From: an uncultured Candidatus Saccharibacteria bacterium | GTDB lineage: Bacteria > Patescibacteriota > Saccharimonadia > Saccharimonadales > Saccharimonadaceae | NCBI GenBank assembly: GCA_938046775.1 | Contig: CALIXB010000022.1 | Span: forward strand, 1 to 59,190 | DNA: 59,190 bases | Direction: 5' to 3' | In this document: positions 58,638 to 59,190 of the stretch, piece by piece | How positions within the stretch are numbered: position 1 is the stretch's first letter | Layout of the letters: each line of letters starts with the position of its first letter | Notes under the pieces: generated by a model | What the model was told of the DNA's origin: nothing | Database searches by the model: none | The model's input: the letters and a program-made list of their open reading frames with translations, nothing else | Program-made: the position numbers and the translations under genes

Positions 58638-58666
58638 TTGACCTATCTAATTAGATAAGGTAAGAT
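58638..58666 (+). promoter_or_regulatory. rRNA operon promoter with a palindromic spacer
   Basis: TTGACC (58638-58643), 17 bp, TAAGAT (58661-58666). The spacer contains the perfect 14-bp palindrome TATCTAATTAGATA (58644-58657), a possible operator. Confidence 0.7.
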
Positions 58667-58755
58667 TGGTATTAAGTCTGGTTGCTGGAGTGCGAGTTAA
58701 GCAACGGTTTACAATCTGTAAAGTGAGGCAAATCATGCTTCAGGCCAGCTTGGAA

Positions 58756-58772
58756 TGAACTTTAACAATTTG
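58756..58772 (+). promoter_or_regulatory. boxA antitermination site in the rRNA leader
   Basis: TGAACTTTAACAATTTG closely matches the E. coli rrn boxA TGCTCTTTAACAATTT, which recruits NusB/S10 for rRNA antitermination. It lies about 80 nt before the 16S start, the expected place. Confidence 0.82.
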
Positions 58773-58837
58773 ATTGTGCAATATCATCGTCAGTTTATAT
58801 TTTTGTAGAGCCTTAGTACTTTGATACAAAGTAGATT

Positions 58838-59190
<353 letters not shown>

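Overview
The window looks like a chromosome segment of a Candidatus Saccharibacteria (TM7) member, a small-genome, host-attached bacterium of the Patescibacteria/CPR. The evidence is the 5' part of a 16S rRNA gene at the right edge, compact gene packing, a complete type IV pilus locus in TM7-like order, a sortase with an LPKTG surface protein, a threonyl-tRNA synthetase without a TGS domain, and many genes without a Shine-Dalgarno (SD) site. Taxonomy is inferred from gene content and the 16S start; no search was run.

Layout. 1-10 kb: end of rpsO, a sortase, pnp, two paralogous membrane-anchored proteins, an Rrf2 regulator with a YhgE/Pip exporter, and RNase J. 10-16.5 kb: ftsK, a gene with a nonsense codon, the rpsF-ssb-rpsR operon, efp, tlyA and ychF. 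16.5-31 kb: the pilus block, with a 986-residue surface protein, pilM, pilN, pilO, a small membrane protein, pilB, pilT, pilC, a major-type pilin, the prepilin peptidase, three minor prepilins and a PilX-like protein, closed by a convergent tyrosine recombinase. 32-42.6 kb: ndk, two tRNAs each followed within 4-5 nt by a membrane-protein gene, a foldase, a glycosyltransferase, nrdR, an unlisted 47-residue protein, tRNA-Val, thrS, an alkyltransferase-like protein, miaA, rpmB and an M50 protease. 42.6-46.3 kb is RNA-rich: a 6S-like RNA, rnpB, the infC-rpmI-rplT operon, comM and tmRNA. 46.3-47.6 kb is nearly gene-free on the plus strand; it holds a decayed minus-strand gene and a strongly promoted, highly folded RNA of unknown class. 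47.6-53.5 kb: small membrane protein, a VirD4/TraG-like ATPase and an LPKTG surface protein. 53.6-59.2 kb: gyrB, gyrA, a divergent PAP2 protein and the rRNA promoter, boxA and 16S start.

Together the genes supply attachment and DNA uptake functions (pilus, ComM, secretion-type ATPase, sortase-anchored protein) beside core RNA metabolism (PNPase, RNase J, RNase P, tmRNA, tRNA modification).

The strongest general signal is promoter architecture. At least a dozen genes start 6-9 nt after an (often TG-extended) TATAAT-like box with no SD, which predicts leaderless mRNAs; genes inside operons carry normal SD sites. Other leads are the folded RNA near 47.2-47.5 kb, the 47-residue protein with a consensus promoter and terminator, the ATT-started infC, and the in-frame stop at codon 15 of the gene at 12378.
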